From: an uncultured Poribacteria bacterium
GTDB taxonomy: Bacteria > Poribacteria > WGA-4E > WGA-3G
Direction of reading: 5' to 3'
Assembly: GCA_958295855.1 (NCBI GenBank)
Contig: OY282383.1
Coordinates: 5,084,329 to 5,148,328, forward strand
DNA: 64,000 nt
Shown piece by piece: positions 7,925 to 16,546 of this stretch (its first letter is position 1; each line of letters opens with the position of its first letter). Under the pieces are notes generated by a model. It made no database searches. It was not told where the DNA came from and saw only the letters and a list, made by a program, of their open reading frames with translations. Both the position numbers and the translations under genes were made by a program.

Positions 7925-8632
7925 CTAAAAGAACACCGATTGTTTTGGGAGGAGGATAGTGTCTGTTAAGTTAAAATGGAGTTTCGCAACATCTCCCAAT
8001 GCGTGAGTTCCGTGCAACTTGATAAATTCTCTCCCCGCCTCAGTAACCTTATATGAACCCCTCGGCAATCGAATCTTATATTTTTGGGACAATGTCTCTA
8101 TACCTGTCAGAAACACATCGCGAGCGATGACTGAAGCCGCGGCGACTGCGATATCGCTTTCTGCCTTTGGAACCTGTACTACCTCTATCTCTGTGTTCTG
8201 TAGAGATGGGTTTTTATCCGCCTGCTGCATCAGTTGCGGTGTGATGACATCGTTTTTGGAAAACCTGTCAACAAGGGCATGCTTCGCTCCAACACGGGTT
8301 GCCAACGTTTGAATCACCTCGGCATGGAGGGATGCGAGCAGATGATTTAGGTTTTGTCCCTGCTTGCGTAGATGGCTGTAAAGAGCATTATATCTGGGCG
8401 GCATCTTTTCCACGACAGAGATATACTGTTTATAGCGGTGCCGCATCAGTTTCGCAAGTTTTCGGATGCGGCGGTTTGAGAGGGTTTTTCCATCAGCAAT
8501 GCCCAAATCGACAAAGGCTTTGCGGTGCTCAGCGTTGACGTAAACACCTGCGACGACGAGTGGCCCGAAGTAGTCTCCCTTTCCGGCCTCGTCTGTGCCA
8601 ATCCATGCATTCCAGTTGTGTATCGGATTCAT
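7925..8632 (-). CDS. rnhC: ribonuclease HIII-like protein
   Basis: Type 2 RNase H that cuts RNA in RNA-DNA hybrids. The N-terminal IGTDEAGKGDYFGPLVVAG near residue 11 carries the Asp-Glu pair typical of RNase HIII (DExGxGDYFGP), IADGKTLSN matches the DSKxL position with Gly replacing Ser, and DRFSKND and ESDIAVAAASVIARDVF hold further active-site acids. It lacks the N-terminal substrate-binding domain of Bacillus RNase HIII (235 versus about 310 residues), so it is a short-form member. Start ATG 8632. Confidence 0.85.
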   Translation of the reverse strand: MNPIHNWNAWIGTDEAGKGDYFGPLVVAGVYVNAEHRKAFVDLGIADGKTLSNRRIRKLAKLMRHRYKQYISVVEKMPPRYNALYSHLRKQGQNLNHLLASLHAEVIQTLATRVGAKHALVDRFSKNDVITPQLMQQADKNPSLQNTEIEVVQVPKAESDIAVAAASVIARDVFLTGIETLSQKYKIRLPRGSYKVTEAGREFIKLHGTHALGDVAKLHFNLTDTILLPKQSVFF

Positions 8633-8654
8633 TTACCGTCCCTGATTTTTGCGG

Positions 8655-8690
8655 CCAAAGGGTGCATTCCCCGCTCGCGGGGATTGCAAC
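8655..8690. repeat. palindromic element copy J (degenerate)
   Basis: TGCATT, CCCCGC-TC-GCGGGG, ATTGCA: an 11-bp perfect inverted repeat, but the outer GGTATT/AATACC arms are absent. It may be a related or independent palindrome. Confidence 0.4.
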
Positions 8691-8766
8691 TGCCTCGCCC
8701 ATAAGCGACGTGCATTTTAGAAGCTGCTTGAAATCCATTGTTGGATAAGTTTGACTGCGGCATTGA

Positions 8767-8799
8767 GGTAAATTCCCCCGCTTTGCGGGGGCAAATACC
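8767..8799. repeat. palindromic element copy K
   Basis: 33 bp, GGTAAATT, inner CCCCCGC-TTT-GCGGGGG, CAAATACC. The dyad continues outside the element as ATTGAG (8762) and CTCAAT (to about 8806). Confidence 0.85.
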
Positions 8800-8836
8800 A
8801 CTCAATTCGACTGGTATTCGCGGTTACGAACCGCTC

Positions 8837-9406
8837 CTACCGGGAATTCCGGAGGGCGGCGAATTCGGTTACCTGACGGCCGACAGCTTTGACCCGGGCA
8901 GCCAATTCAGCATCGTGTAAATTGCCGTTCGCATCAAATGCCTCAGACGAACGCGGAATTGATACGTCGTTCGGCACGACCCAGGCGTGCAATGCGGTGC
9001 TCACTGTTCGTAACATAGACAGTGCATTCACTGCTCCCATTCGTCCGCCCGATACCCCGACGAGGCCGATAACCTTATCCTCAAATTCATCAAATCCCAT
9101 CAAATCGAGCGCGCTTTTGAGGACACCGCTGAAACTCCCATGGTATTCAGGCGAGCCGAGGAGTATCCCATGGGCGCGTTTCACCTTTTCCCGCAGTTTG
9201 AACACCCCCGGCGGATAGTCGGCTTCATTGGCGACTGAACCTTGGAAAACGAGTTGATATGCCCCCAGGTCGAGTAATTCAACCTCTGCGCCTGCATCTT
9301 TGGCACCGGATAGGGCAATTTGGAGGGCCGCGTGCGTTGAACTGCCTTGCCGCAGGCTCCCACACAAGGCAACAACATAAATAGATTGATTATCGGTATT
9401 CGGCAT
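8837..9406 (-). CDS. NADPH-dependent FMN reductase family flavoprotein
   Basis: Flavodoxin-fold oxidoreductase of the SsuE/ChrR/ArsH-like group. Motifs: ALCGSLRQGSSTH near residue 13 (FMN phosphate loop GSxRxxS), LGSPEYHGSFSGVLKSALD near residue 82 (isoalloxazine contact) and VGVSGGRMGAVNAL. At 189 residues it has the usual length and should be a soluble FMN protein using NAD(P)H. The substrate (quinone, azo dye, metal) cannot be told. No strong Shine-Dalgarno lies before ATG 9406. Confidence 0.88.
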   Translation of the reverse strand: MPNTDNQSIYVVALCGSLRQGSSTHAALQIALSGAKDAGAEVELLDLGAYQLVFQGSVANEADYPPGVFKLREKVKRAHGILLGSPEYHGSFSGVLKSALDLMGFDEFEDKVIGLVGVSGGRMGAVNALSMLRTVSTALHAWVVPNDVSIPRSSEAFDANGNLHDAELAARVKAVGRQVTEFAALRNSR

Positions 9407-9528
9407 TTTTCGTAGGGCTCTCAGTGCAACGAAGCCTTACCAACTAGCATCATCGTTCAAAGTTGCACCACCGTGTTGGACAGGCTTTCGGTGTGGCGCA
9501 CCTCGCAACGCTAAGAACCTCCCCATAA

Positions 9529-9561
9529 GGTAGATTCCCCCGCTCTGCGGGGGCAAATACC
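9529..9561. repeat. palindromic element copy L
   Basis: 33 bp, GGTAGATT, inner CCCCCGC-TCT-GCGGGGG (variant loop base), CAAATACC. Confidence 0.85.
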
Positions 9562-9683
9562 ACGATTTTCAGATTCTGCTTGAGTATAGCATAGAAACGG
9601 CGGTATGTCAAAAAGTTTTTATGCACTGCCGGCGCAATCTGATAACATTATACTATATCCAAAACCGAAAACCGATCTTTTTT

Positions 9684-9712
9684 ATTGACATTTTTTTGGG
9701 TTTTTGGTAAAA
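9684..9712 (+). promoter_or_regulatory. sigma-70-type promoter upstream of the LamG gene
   Basis: TTGACA at 9684-9689, a 17-bp T-rich spacer, and TAAAAT at 9707-9712. The leader to ATG 9916 would be about 200 nt and contains the 20-bp hairpin at about 9734-9753. Confidence 0.55.
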
Positions 9713-9915
9713 TAATTCTATGAGTCAGAAAGCGAGCCGCTTTTAAGCGGTTCGCACAGTTTTTGTACCCTACTCCGGCGTTGCGAAGCATATCAGGCAG
9801 CCACGTTCGCAGACAGAACCTGGATTGATTCCGATAAACTTTGCAATATGGGCACTGTAAGCAGTGCCTTACAACGGAGATGAAAATTTGCTTTCACACA
9901 TGAGGAGGTTTACTC

Positions 9916-10707
9916 ATGCGTTTAATTATGTACCTGTCCGCTATTGCCATGCTCTTGGTAGGCGGCGCACTCTCCACGCATGCCGCAGTCAAGGACGACG
10001 GCTTAATCCTTTACTTCAGTTTTGACGAAGAAAATGGTGGCACCGTTAAAGATGAAACCGGTGGCGGACATGATGGACAATTGGAGGATGCGGAGATTAT
10101 TACTAATGATGTCGTCTACGGCACAGGAGCACTGGCGTGCGAAGAAGCCAGTTCCAGTATGATAGTTGACTCCTTCAAAGCGTTAGAAGACTATACGGAT
10201 AATACCTATGCCTTTTGGGTCCAGTTTACCGTACCAAATTCCGGTGGTTGGGACCAGATTATCGCGAAAAAGGCTCCCGGTTCCGACCGTTCCCCGGGTA
10301 TATGGACATGTAACCGCGTTACTCTGCACATTCATTACCGGTTCAACCCAGGAAACCAGGGGCCCAATTGCGTGGGTCCCGACGGCGAAGGCGACGCATT
10401 TGACACCGGTGAATGGCACCATATTGCTGGCGTCAAAGAGGATGCCGAATTGAAGTTCTACATTGATGGCAAAGTGGTCGACGAACAGACTGTACCGAAA
10501 GATCACGTCCAAGGTGAGGAGAAACTCTATATCGGTCAAACAAGTAATTATACCTCAGCGCGCTTCTACCTCGACGATCTCTATATTTACGACAGAGCCC
10601 TCAGTGAGAAAGAAGTCGTAGAAGTAATGGATGGGAATCTGCTCCCCGTTGAACCAAAGGACAAGCTCTCCGTTACATGGGGACAACTGAAAAGGCATCG
10701 TGACTAA
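9916..10707 (+). CDS. secreted LamG/concanavalin A-like domain protein
   Basis: A 263-residue protein with a Sec signal peptide (MRLIMYLSAIAMLLVGG, likely cut after STHA). The mature part is one LamG-like jelly roll: LILYFSFDEENGG, a GHDGQLED turn, EWHHIAGVKE, LKFYIDGKVV, LYIGQTSN and the closing FYLDDLYIYDRALSEKEV. This fold binds carbohydrate or mediates adhesion at the cell surface; the ligand is unknown. A strong GAGGAGG lies just before ATG 9916. The short basic C-terminal tail (VTWGQLKRHRD) follows the domain. Confidence 0.85.
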   Translation: MRLIMYLSAIAMLLVGGALSTHAAVKDDGLILYFSFDEENGGTVKDETGGGHDGQLEDAEIITNDVVYGTGALACEEASSSMIVDSFKALEDYTDNTYAFWVQFTVPNSGGWDQIIAKKAPGSDRSPGIWTCNRVTLHIHYRFNPGNQGPNCVGPDGEGDAFDTGEWHHIAGVKEDAELKFYIDGKVVDEQTVPKDHVQGEEKLYIGQTSNYTSARFYLDDLYIYDRALSEKEVVEVMDGNLLPVEPKDKLSVTWGQLKRHRD

Positions 10708-10821
10708 TTTCTCACTTTGAAATGGCGGGACGGCCCCTGTGCCGTTCCGCATTCATTTTCCACCTGCGCGCGCATTTAGGGCGTGCTTTGCAAGCGGCAC
10801 CCTAAAGCAAGCACATATTGC

Positions 10822-12186
10822 ATGTCACATCAACTCCATCTTTCCCCCTTTCTGCTCCTTCTTTTTGTCTTTCTCGCGGCGCCTTCACCGAGAGCTGCCT
10901 GGTGCGATGCTGAACAGGAAATTGATAACAGATTTGAACAAGGTGTTCGTTACCTCAAACTGGAGCAGTACGACCGCGCGCTCGCCGAATTTCAGGCTAT
11001 CCGAAAACAATTTGCGACCTCAGAGCGCGTTGGTAGCCTCGCCCAATACTACATCGGCATTGTCTATCAGGAGCTAAATAGCCTGAGCGAGGCGATAGAT
11101 GCATATCACGGTGCCTTGGCGTTGGATGCGCCGCAACACATCCATGGAAACGCGCACCTACAGTTAGGCATTGTCTACAAGGCACAGGGACAATTGCAGC
11201 GTGCTGAAAACCACCTCAAGCAAGCACTGACAGCACTTTCTGACCGTTCGATATACTTGGTGGCGGAGGCACACCTCCATCTCGGAGATGTATATCTTCT
11301 GCAACGTGAATTGGACGCGGCTGAGAATGCTTATCGTGAGGCTATCCGCCTGAATCCGAAGCATACCGAATCCTATTACGGGTTGGGGCGAGTGGCAGAG
11401 ATGCAGAATCGGCTAACGCAGGCTCTAGAATATTACCACGCTGCCCTCGCGCGAAACCGATATTTAGCGCAGGCACACTATCGGCTTGCCCTCACCTATC
11501 GCCGCCTGCAAAACCCTGAGCAAGCAAAAACTGCTATGGCGCAGTTCAAGCACCTGACAACTTACGAGGATACGGTGCATCAGTATCGGGAAGCACTCTA
11601 CAAAAATCCGAATGTGCCGATGCTATACATCAAGTTAGGCGAGCTACACGAATCTTATGACAACTTGGAGTCAGCGGAACAGGTCTATCAGAGTGCCATA
11701 ACGGTGCATCCAGAGTTTTTGCCCGCCTATCATTCCCTCGGCGCGCTGTACATCCGACAGCGTGCCCTGGAAAAAGCGAGCTCGGTGTATCGCAGTGCCG
11801 CAGAGCTCCACCCCGACGATGCACGGGCATGGCTGAAGTTGGGCGTTATCTATATCAACCAAAAACAATTTACGCAGGCGATTCAGGCATTTCAGCGTGC
11901 TATTGCGGCTGATAGTACTGAGGCAGAAGCGTATAACAACTTAGCGCGTGTCTATGCGGGGCTCGGCAAAGAGCTGCAACAGGCAATTGACTTAGCTGAG
12001 AAAGCGGTTTCTTTGGCACCCACGGCGAAACACTACGACACGCTCGCTTATGCCTATTACCGCAATCAACAGTACCCACAAGCGTTAACGGCAATCCATC
12101 AAGCGGTTGCGATAGCACCCACTATCGCTGAATATAAAAAGCTGCTACTGAAAATCCAGACAGCGCAAAATGCAAAGAAAAAGTAG
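10822..12186 (+). CDS. exported tetratricopeptide-repeat protein
   Basis: A signal peptide (from ATG 10822, LSPFLLLLFVFLAAP, likely cut near WCDA) is followed by about eleven TPR units over the remaining 420 residues, for example YDRALAEFQAIRKQF, YYIGIVYQELNSLSEAIDAY and AYNNLARVYAGLGKEL. TPR arrays are helical scaffolds for protein-protein contacts, here probably periplasmic. An in-frame GTG at 10783 lies earlier, but the signal peptide favours 10822. No catalytic domain is seen. Confidence 0.82.
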   Translation: MSHQLHLSPFLLLLFVFLAAPSPRAAWCDAEQEIDNRFEQGVRYLKLEQYDRALAEFQAIRKQFATSERVGSLAQYYIGIVYQELNSLSEAIDAYHGALALDAPQHIHGNAHLQLGIVYKAQGQLQRAENHLKQALTALSDRSIYLVAEAHLHLGDVYLLQRELDAAENAYREAIRLNPKHTESYYGLGRVAEMQNRLTQALEYYHAALARNRYLAQAHYRLALTYRRLQNPEQAKTAMAQFKHLTTYEDTVHQYREALYKNPNVPMLYIKLGELHESYDNLESAEQVYQSAITVHPEFLPAYHSLGALYIRQRALEKASSVYRSAAELHPDDARAWLKLGVIYINQKQFTQAIQAFQRAIAADSTEAEAYNNLARVYAGLGKELQQAIDLAEKAVSLAPTAKHYDTLAYAYYRNQQYPQALTAIHQAVAIAPTIAEYKKLLLKIQTAQNAKKK

Positions 12187-12255
12187 AAAGCAACGTAAAA
12201 TTCCGGAGAAGAAATTGCCCTACAGTCTGAACTATTTAGTTTTCCCGTAAATGAA

Positions 12256-12284
12256 TTGACATAATTTGAATTTTCCTTTATACT
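12256..12284 (+). promoter_or_regulatory. consensus sigma-70 promoter of the methyltransferase
   Basis: TTGACA (12256-12261), a 17-bp spacer and TATACT (12279-12284). The methyltransferase ATG follows 38 bases later. Spacing is optimal and both boxes are near consensus. Confidence 0.75.
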
Positions 12285-12322
12285 ATTTTTTTGGTACAGC
12301 AAACTACGGACAAGAAAGTAAT

Positions 12323-13261
12323 ATGCAAGAGACGTATCCAGACCTTTTTGGGACACCGCTAAGACTGTTATTCCTACAGTCCCTAAGGAGCCAAGGAAAG
12401 TACAAATACGCGCGCTATCGAGGGCTTCCGCTGCGGTATGCTGGTGGGAAAAGTCTCGGTGTGGGACACGTCGTAGAGCAAATGCCCGATGGCCTGGATA
12501 GACTCGTTTCCCCGTTTATGGGCGGCGGTGCCGTTGAAATTGCCTGTGCCAAAGAACTTGGCGTGCAGGTTCATGCCTATGACATCTTCGATATCCTCGT
12601 AAACTATTGGCAGATGCAGCTGAGTGCTGGTGAAAAACTTGCCACACGTTTGGAGCAATGGAAACCTACAAAAGCACAATATGCAGACATTAAGAGCAGA
12701 CTCAAGGCACATTGGAATGGTGAAAAGCAGATTGCAGACCCGGTAGAACTGGCGGCACATTACTGGTTCAACCATAACCTCTCTTACGGCCCCGGGTTTC
12801 TCGGATGGATGTCGAAAATTTATGAGTCGCCTGAGAAATACGCCCGCTCGGTGAATGGGGTGCGCAATTTTCGATGCCCTTCCCTATCTGTTCACACAGG
12901 AAGTTTTGAGGAGACTATCTCTTGTCATCCGGAGGATTTCCTCTACTGCGATCCGCCCTACTACCTTAATGAAGGCAAGATGTTCCGGGGTATCTATCCA
13001 CAACGCAATTTCCCTGTGCATCATAATGGGTTCAAACATGAACTGCTCCGAGACTTGCTCCATAACCACAAGAGTGGCTTTGTTCTTTCTTACAACGATT
13101 GCGAGACGATACGGAAGTGGTATGCCGAGTTTCGGATTCTCGAGGTCGAATGGCAGTATACCTTAGGGCAAGGCGAAACCCGCATCGGCAAAAATCGGAT
13201 TGAGAATGGAATGGAGCATATCAAAGCGTCCCATGAACTCTTAATCATAAAGAAGGCATAA
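12323..13261 (+). CDS. D12-class (Dam-like) DNA adenine N6-methyltransferase
   Basis: SAM-dependent methyltransferase modifying adenine in DNA. Motif I/X is LRYAGGKS (family form LKWAGGKS), SPFMGGGAVEIAC binds AdoMet (FxGxG), and YCDPPYYLNEG is catalytic motif IV (DPPY). About 312 residues from ATG 12323; the longer frame from 12266 overlaps the promoter and is unlikely. No restriction endonuclease gene is adjacent, so it looks like an orphan methylase. The recognition site cannot be predicted. The next gene starts 6 bases after its stop, implying cotranscription. Confidence 0.9.
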   Translation: MQETYPDLFGTPLRLLFLQSLRSQGKYKYARYRGLPLRYAGGKSLGVGHVVEQMPDGLDRLVSPFMGGGAVEIACAKELGVQVHAYDIFDILVNYWQMQLSAGEKLATRLEQWKPTKAQYADIKSRLKAHWNGEKQIADPVELAAHYWFNHNLSYGPGFLGWMSKIYESPEKYARSVNGVRNFRCPSLSVHTGSFEETISCHPEDFLYCDPPYYLNEGKMFRGIYPQRNFPVHHNGFKHELLRDLLHNHKSGFVLSYNDCETIRKWYAEFRILEVEWQYTLGQGETRIGKNRIENGMEHIKASHELLIIKKA

Positions 13262-13267
13262 CATAAT

Positions 13268-14056
13268 ATGAAAAAAGGAATATGTATCGGTTCATTACCG
13301 GGCAATTCGACAGAGGCTCGGTTTAAACTCGCGAAGGCCGCGGGATTTGACGGTGTTGAAATCGGCACACTCGGAAATGATGTCGAGCGGCACCAAACAA
13401 AACAACTCGCGGCACAACATCATTTGGAACTTTTCAGCGTGATGAACCAGAAACACTGGTCGCATCCACTTTCTGATGCAGATGACGCGGTTCGCGCTGC
13501 ATCGCGCGATGGAATGCTCGATTCAATGGCGACAGCCACAGCCATCGGTGCAGATACGGTGCTGCTTGTTCCCGCCGTTGTCAACGAGGCGACTCCATAC
13601 GAGGCGGCGTATCAACGTTCTCAAACGGAAATACGCACATTAATTCCGGAGGCTACCGAAAAAGGCCTTACAATTGCAATAGAGAATGTTTGGAATAAAT
13701 TTCTGCTTAGCCCGATAGAATTCGCCGGCTATCTTGATGAATTTGAGAGCGACGCAGTAACAGCGTACTTTGATGTCGGGAATATCGTGCTGTACGGGGA
13801 CCCGCAACACTGGATTCGTTCTTTGGGCTCCCGTATTTCCAAAGTGCACGTGAAAGGATTCAACGCAGATGAACGCCGGTTTACTTATTTGATTGAAGAG
13901 TGCACAATTGATTGGAACGCAGTCATGGAGGCACTGTCAGACATCGGTTATGACGACTACCTGACAGCAGAACTCCCTGTTGATGCGGAAAATCCGGAAG
14001 GCACGGTACATCAGATTAGCGAGGATATGGACAAAATTATCGCTGGAAAAGCGTAA
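13268..14056 (+). CDS. sugar phosphate isomerase/epimerase (TIM barrel)
   Basis: AP-endonuclease-2/xylose-isomerase-like barrel, 262 residues. Seen: FDGVEIGTL (strand with Glu), MATATAIGADTVLLVP, LTIAIENVWNKFL (metal-binding Glu of the IExx motif), YFDVGNIVLYGDP (Asp/His-type metal site), KVHVKGFN and YLTAELP. Such enzymes isomerise or epimerise sugars or inositol-type substrates with a divalent metal; the substrate is unknown. It is probably cotranscribed with the methyltransferase and lies 109 bp before nagB. Confidence 0.85.
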   Translation: MKKGICIGSLPGNSTEARFKLAKAAGFDGVEIGTLGNDVERHQTKQLAAQHHLELFSVMNQKHWSHPLSDADDAVRAASRDGMLDSMATATAIGADTVLLVPAVVNEATPYEAAYQRSQTEIRTLIPEATEKGLTIAIENVWNKFLLSPIEFAGYLDEFESDAVTAYFDVGNIVLYGDPQHWIRSLGSRISKVHVKGFNADERRFTYLIEECTIDWNAVMEALSDIGYDDYLTAELPVDAENPEGTVHQISEDMDKIIAGKA

Positions 14057-14106
14057 TAAAGGGGACGGAGACATGGCTCTGCCCTTACAATGAAGTTCTG
14101 GCATGG

Positions 14107-14169
14107 CGGAGCGGGGCTGCTACCTTTTATGGTTACGGCACGACGGAGCCGGGCTACTACCTTTTATGG
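14107..14169 (+). repeat. 26-bp direct repeat overlapping the nagB start
   Basis: CGGAGC-GGGCT-CTACCTTTTATGG occurs at 14107-14132 and 14144-14169 (period 37, two mismatches). Each copy ends in TTTTATGG; the second ATG is the nagB start and the first opens an in-frame or competing start region. Confidence 0.7.
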
Positions 14170-14951
14170 AAGTTATTATTCAACCCACTTATCAGCAACT
14201 TGTGGCAATCGCCGCGGAAATCATTCGGGATGCGCTCCTGAAAAAGCCGAACCTCGTTTTGGGCCTTGCCACAGGGAGCACCCCTATCGGGCTTTACGAA
14301 ACTTTGGTACGAATGCACAAAGAGAACGGCCTCGATTTTTCAGATGTAACCACTTTTAACCTGGATGAGTACATCGGGATTCCATCCGCGCATCCTTGCA
14401 GTTATCACACCTTCATGACGACGCACTTTTTTAATGCTGTCAACATTCCGGTAGCGAACCGTCATATCCCGCAGAGTACGGCGGAGAATCACGAGGCGTT
14501 CTGTGAAGGGTATGAAGCTGCTATTGCAAGTGCCGGTGGCATCGACATCCAGGTGCTCGGCATCGGGAAAGAGGGGCATATCGGTTTTAATGAACCCAGT
14601 TCCTCGCTCGGGTCCCGAACCAGAATTAAGACGTTGACGCAAAGTACCTTGGAGGCGAACGCGCAGCATTTCGGTGGGACAGTCGATGCAGTACCGAAAA
14701 TGGCGATTACAATGGGGGTAGGCACTATTATGGAGGCAAAACGGTGTCTGCTTTTAGCGAACGGGGAATCAAAAGCATTAGCGATTGCGCGTGCAGTGGA
14801 GGGACCGATTACAGCGGAGGTGCCAGCGTCTGTGCTACAAATGCATCCGCAAACAGTTGTCTTAATTGACGAGGCGGCGGCTTCGCAATTGAAACGCGTA
14901 GATTACTACAAACAGGTTTATGCAAATAAGCAGAAACTCTTGAGGATTTAA
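14166..14951 (+). CDS. nagB: glucosamine-6-phosphate deaminase
   Basis: Converts glucosamine-6-phosphate to fructose-6-phosphate plus ammonia in amino-sugar catabolism. Motifs: LGLATGSTPIGLYE near residue 33 (phosphate loop), TFNLDEYIGI near residue 66, VLGIGKEGHIGFNEP near residue 132 (catalytic His in GHIGFNEP), and TMGVGTIMEA. At 261 residues it is normal for the family. Start ATG 14166 (MEVIIQP) is preferred over the 14103 extension because family alignment begins there. The upstream isomerase fits a sugar-catabolic context. Confidence 0.93.
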   Translation: MEVIIQPTYQQLVAIAAEIIRDALLKKPNLVLGLATGSTPIGLYETLVRMHKENGLDFSDVTTFNLDEYIGIPSAHPCSYHTFMTTHFFNAVNIPVANRHIPQSTAENHEAFCEGYEAAIASAGGIDIQVLGIGKEGHIGFNEPSSSLGSRTRIKTLTQSTLEANAQHFGGTVDAVPKMAITMGVGTIMEAKRCLLLANGESKALAIARAVEGPITAEVPASVLQMHPQTVVLIDEAAASQLKRVDYYKQVYANKQKLLRI

Positions 14952-15054
14952 GGAAAGCGAGCTGACTCTCTACAAGCAGCGAGGGAGCGACTGTGTTTTA
15001 TATTTTGATTACATCAGAAACCTCTTCCGACGGGTTGCGGCACAACACCCTCAA

Positions 15055-16482
15055 TTAATCTTTGCACAGGCCGTACTCTTTGGATTTCCGTTGAATTGTC
15101 CGGCGACTGACTTCAAGAATTTTTGCTGCTTTCGCTTTGTTATTGTTTACATATTCCAAAGTTGCGCGCAGGACTTCCTTGTTAATCTCCTCCAGTGACA
15201 TACCGAGCTCCACATTGAGTCGTGGGCTGCTGCTCTGGGTATCTGCTATTGTCCACACGGTAGGTGCTGAAGGTAAATTTGGAAGGATTGCCCCAGTTGC
15301 TTTGAGAATACGTTCCGGCAAGTCAGCCTGCTGCAGCGTCGATTGGGTGGACATCACAACAAGCCCTTCAATGCAGTTTTTTAATTCTCGTACATTCCCT
15401 GGCCAGTCATATTTCATTAATGTTCTGATAGCCTCTGGTGTAAGCGTCATCAGCGCTTTCCCGTTTTGCTTGCAAAATTCTTCAAGAAAATCTTTAACCA
15501 ACAGCGGGACATCTTCCACTCTCTCCTGAAGTGTAGACAGGTGGATTGGCACGACGTTGAGCCGGTCGTAGAGGTCTGGAAGGAACTCTCTGTTTTTGCA
15601 TGCGGCTTCTAAATCGTGGTTAGTGGCACATACCACCCGCACATCAACCCGAATTGTCTTGGTGCCGCCCACCCGCTCAAATTCGCGTTCCTCAAGTACT
15701 CGCAAAAGGCGTGCCTGATTGGATAAACTGAGCTGCGAGACTTCGTCAAGGAAAAGTGTGCCGCCATGCGCCAGCTCAAATCTGCCTTTGCGTTCATAAT
15801 ACGCCCCACTAAACGCGCCGCGTTCATGCCCAAAGAGTTCCGATTCCGCAAGGTTTTCGTTGAGCGTTGCACAGTTAAAGGCAATCAGGGAACCTCGCCG
15901 CAAACTCCGATGGTGAATTGCCCGTGCAACCAATTCTTTCCCGGTCCCACGCGCCCCGTAAATCATGACTGTCGCTTTTGTCGGTGCAACCTGGGTAATC
16001 ATCTCGCGAACCTGTATCATTTGTGGGGCTTGCCCTGTCAAGCGGCGTAAACCTTCCTTCTCATCGATCTGCGATTGAAGTTGCCTATTCTCAAAAGTGA
16101 GACGTTGGTTTTGAAGGGTTCTGTGTAAGAGTGCCTTCAAGTGAGCAGGATTCACGGGCTCCGTCAGGAAATAGGTGCTTTCATGTGCAAGCATCGCTTT
16201 GATACCGGTATCCGTTTCCAAAACGTTTGAGGCGGTAATAAAAATAACACCTACATCTGGATGGTGCTGTGTTGCCGCTTTCAACAGTGCTAACCCATCA
16301 ACCCGGTCGGCCTTTAATTGGGCAATCAGGATGTCTACCTTCAGATGTTCAATCCGATGAAATGCCTGATACATGTTACCTGTCACCACCAGGCGTAGCC
16401 CTTCACTTTCAAGGGTTTGGCAAACTAGTTCACATTGGCGCCTGTCGGCATCTACAATAAGTACGGTTTTCTGCCCATTCAT
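15055..16482 (-). CDS. sigma-54-dependent activator with degenerate receiver domain
   Basis: NtrC-type architecture: receiver domain (1-120), AAA+ domain with Walker A IYGARGTGKE, the sigma-54 contact loop as GAFSGA (consensus GAFTGA) and Walker B GGTLFLDE, then a Fis-type helix-turn-helix (AAKILEVSRRTIQRK). In the receiver the phosphoacceptor Asp is Gln55 (ILIAQL where relatives have LLDL), and the conserved Lys is Glu108 (LTEPV instead of LTKPV), while Asp11/Asp13 remain. Classical phosphorylation is therefore unlikely. ATG 16482 follows AAGGAG. Last gene of the minus-strand run livG-livF-lgt-yqeY. Confidence 0.92.
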   Translation of the reverse strand: MNGQKTVLIVDADRRQCELVCQTLESEGLRLVVTGNMYQAFHRIEHLKVDILIAQLKADRVDGLALLKAATQHHPDVGVIFITASNVLETDTGIKAMLAHESTYFLTEPVNPAHLKALLHRTLQNQRLTFENRQLQSQIDEKEGLRRLTGQAPQMIQVREMITQVAPTKATVMIYGARGTGKELVARAIHHRSLRRGSLIAFNCATLNENLAESELFGHERGAFSGAYYERKGRFELAHGGTLFLDEVSQLSLSNQARLLRVLEEREFERVGGTKTIRVDVRVVCATNHDLEAACKNREFLPDLYDRLNVVPIHLSTLQERVEDVPLLVKDFLEEFCKQNGKALMTLTPEAIRTLMKYDWPGNVRELKNCIEGLVVMSTQSTLQQADLPERILKATGAILPNLPSAPTVWTIADTQSSSPRLNVELGMSLEEINKEVLRATLEYVNNNKAKAAKILEVSRRTIQRKSKEYGLCKD

Positions 16483-16546
16483 CGTGGGAAAAACTCCTTG
16501 TGGCACTAGCGATGGCACGAATGAATTTCTACGGAACGCCCGCCCT

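Larger units (their letters stand above)
9407..9915. other. gap with palindrome L, a promoter and a long leader
   Basis: About 500 bp. It contains copy L (9529-9561), AT-rich DNA, a promoter-like pair (9684-9712), and then a GC-rich hairpin GAGCCGCTTTTAAGCGGTTC about 20 bp downstream. No ORF is supported. Confidence 0.6.

Noticed and set aside
8529..8801. ORFs beginning MVFAPAKRG or similar
   Set aside because: This and several other short frames are translations of the palindromic elements and shared flanks, overlapping real genes.
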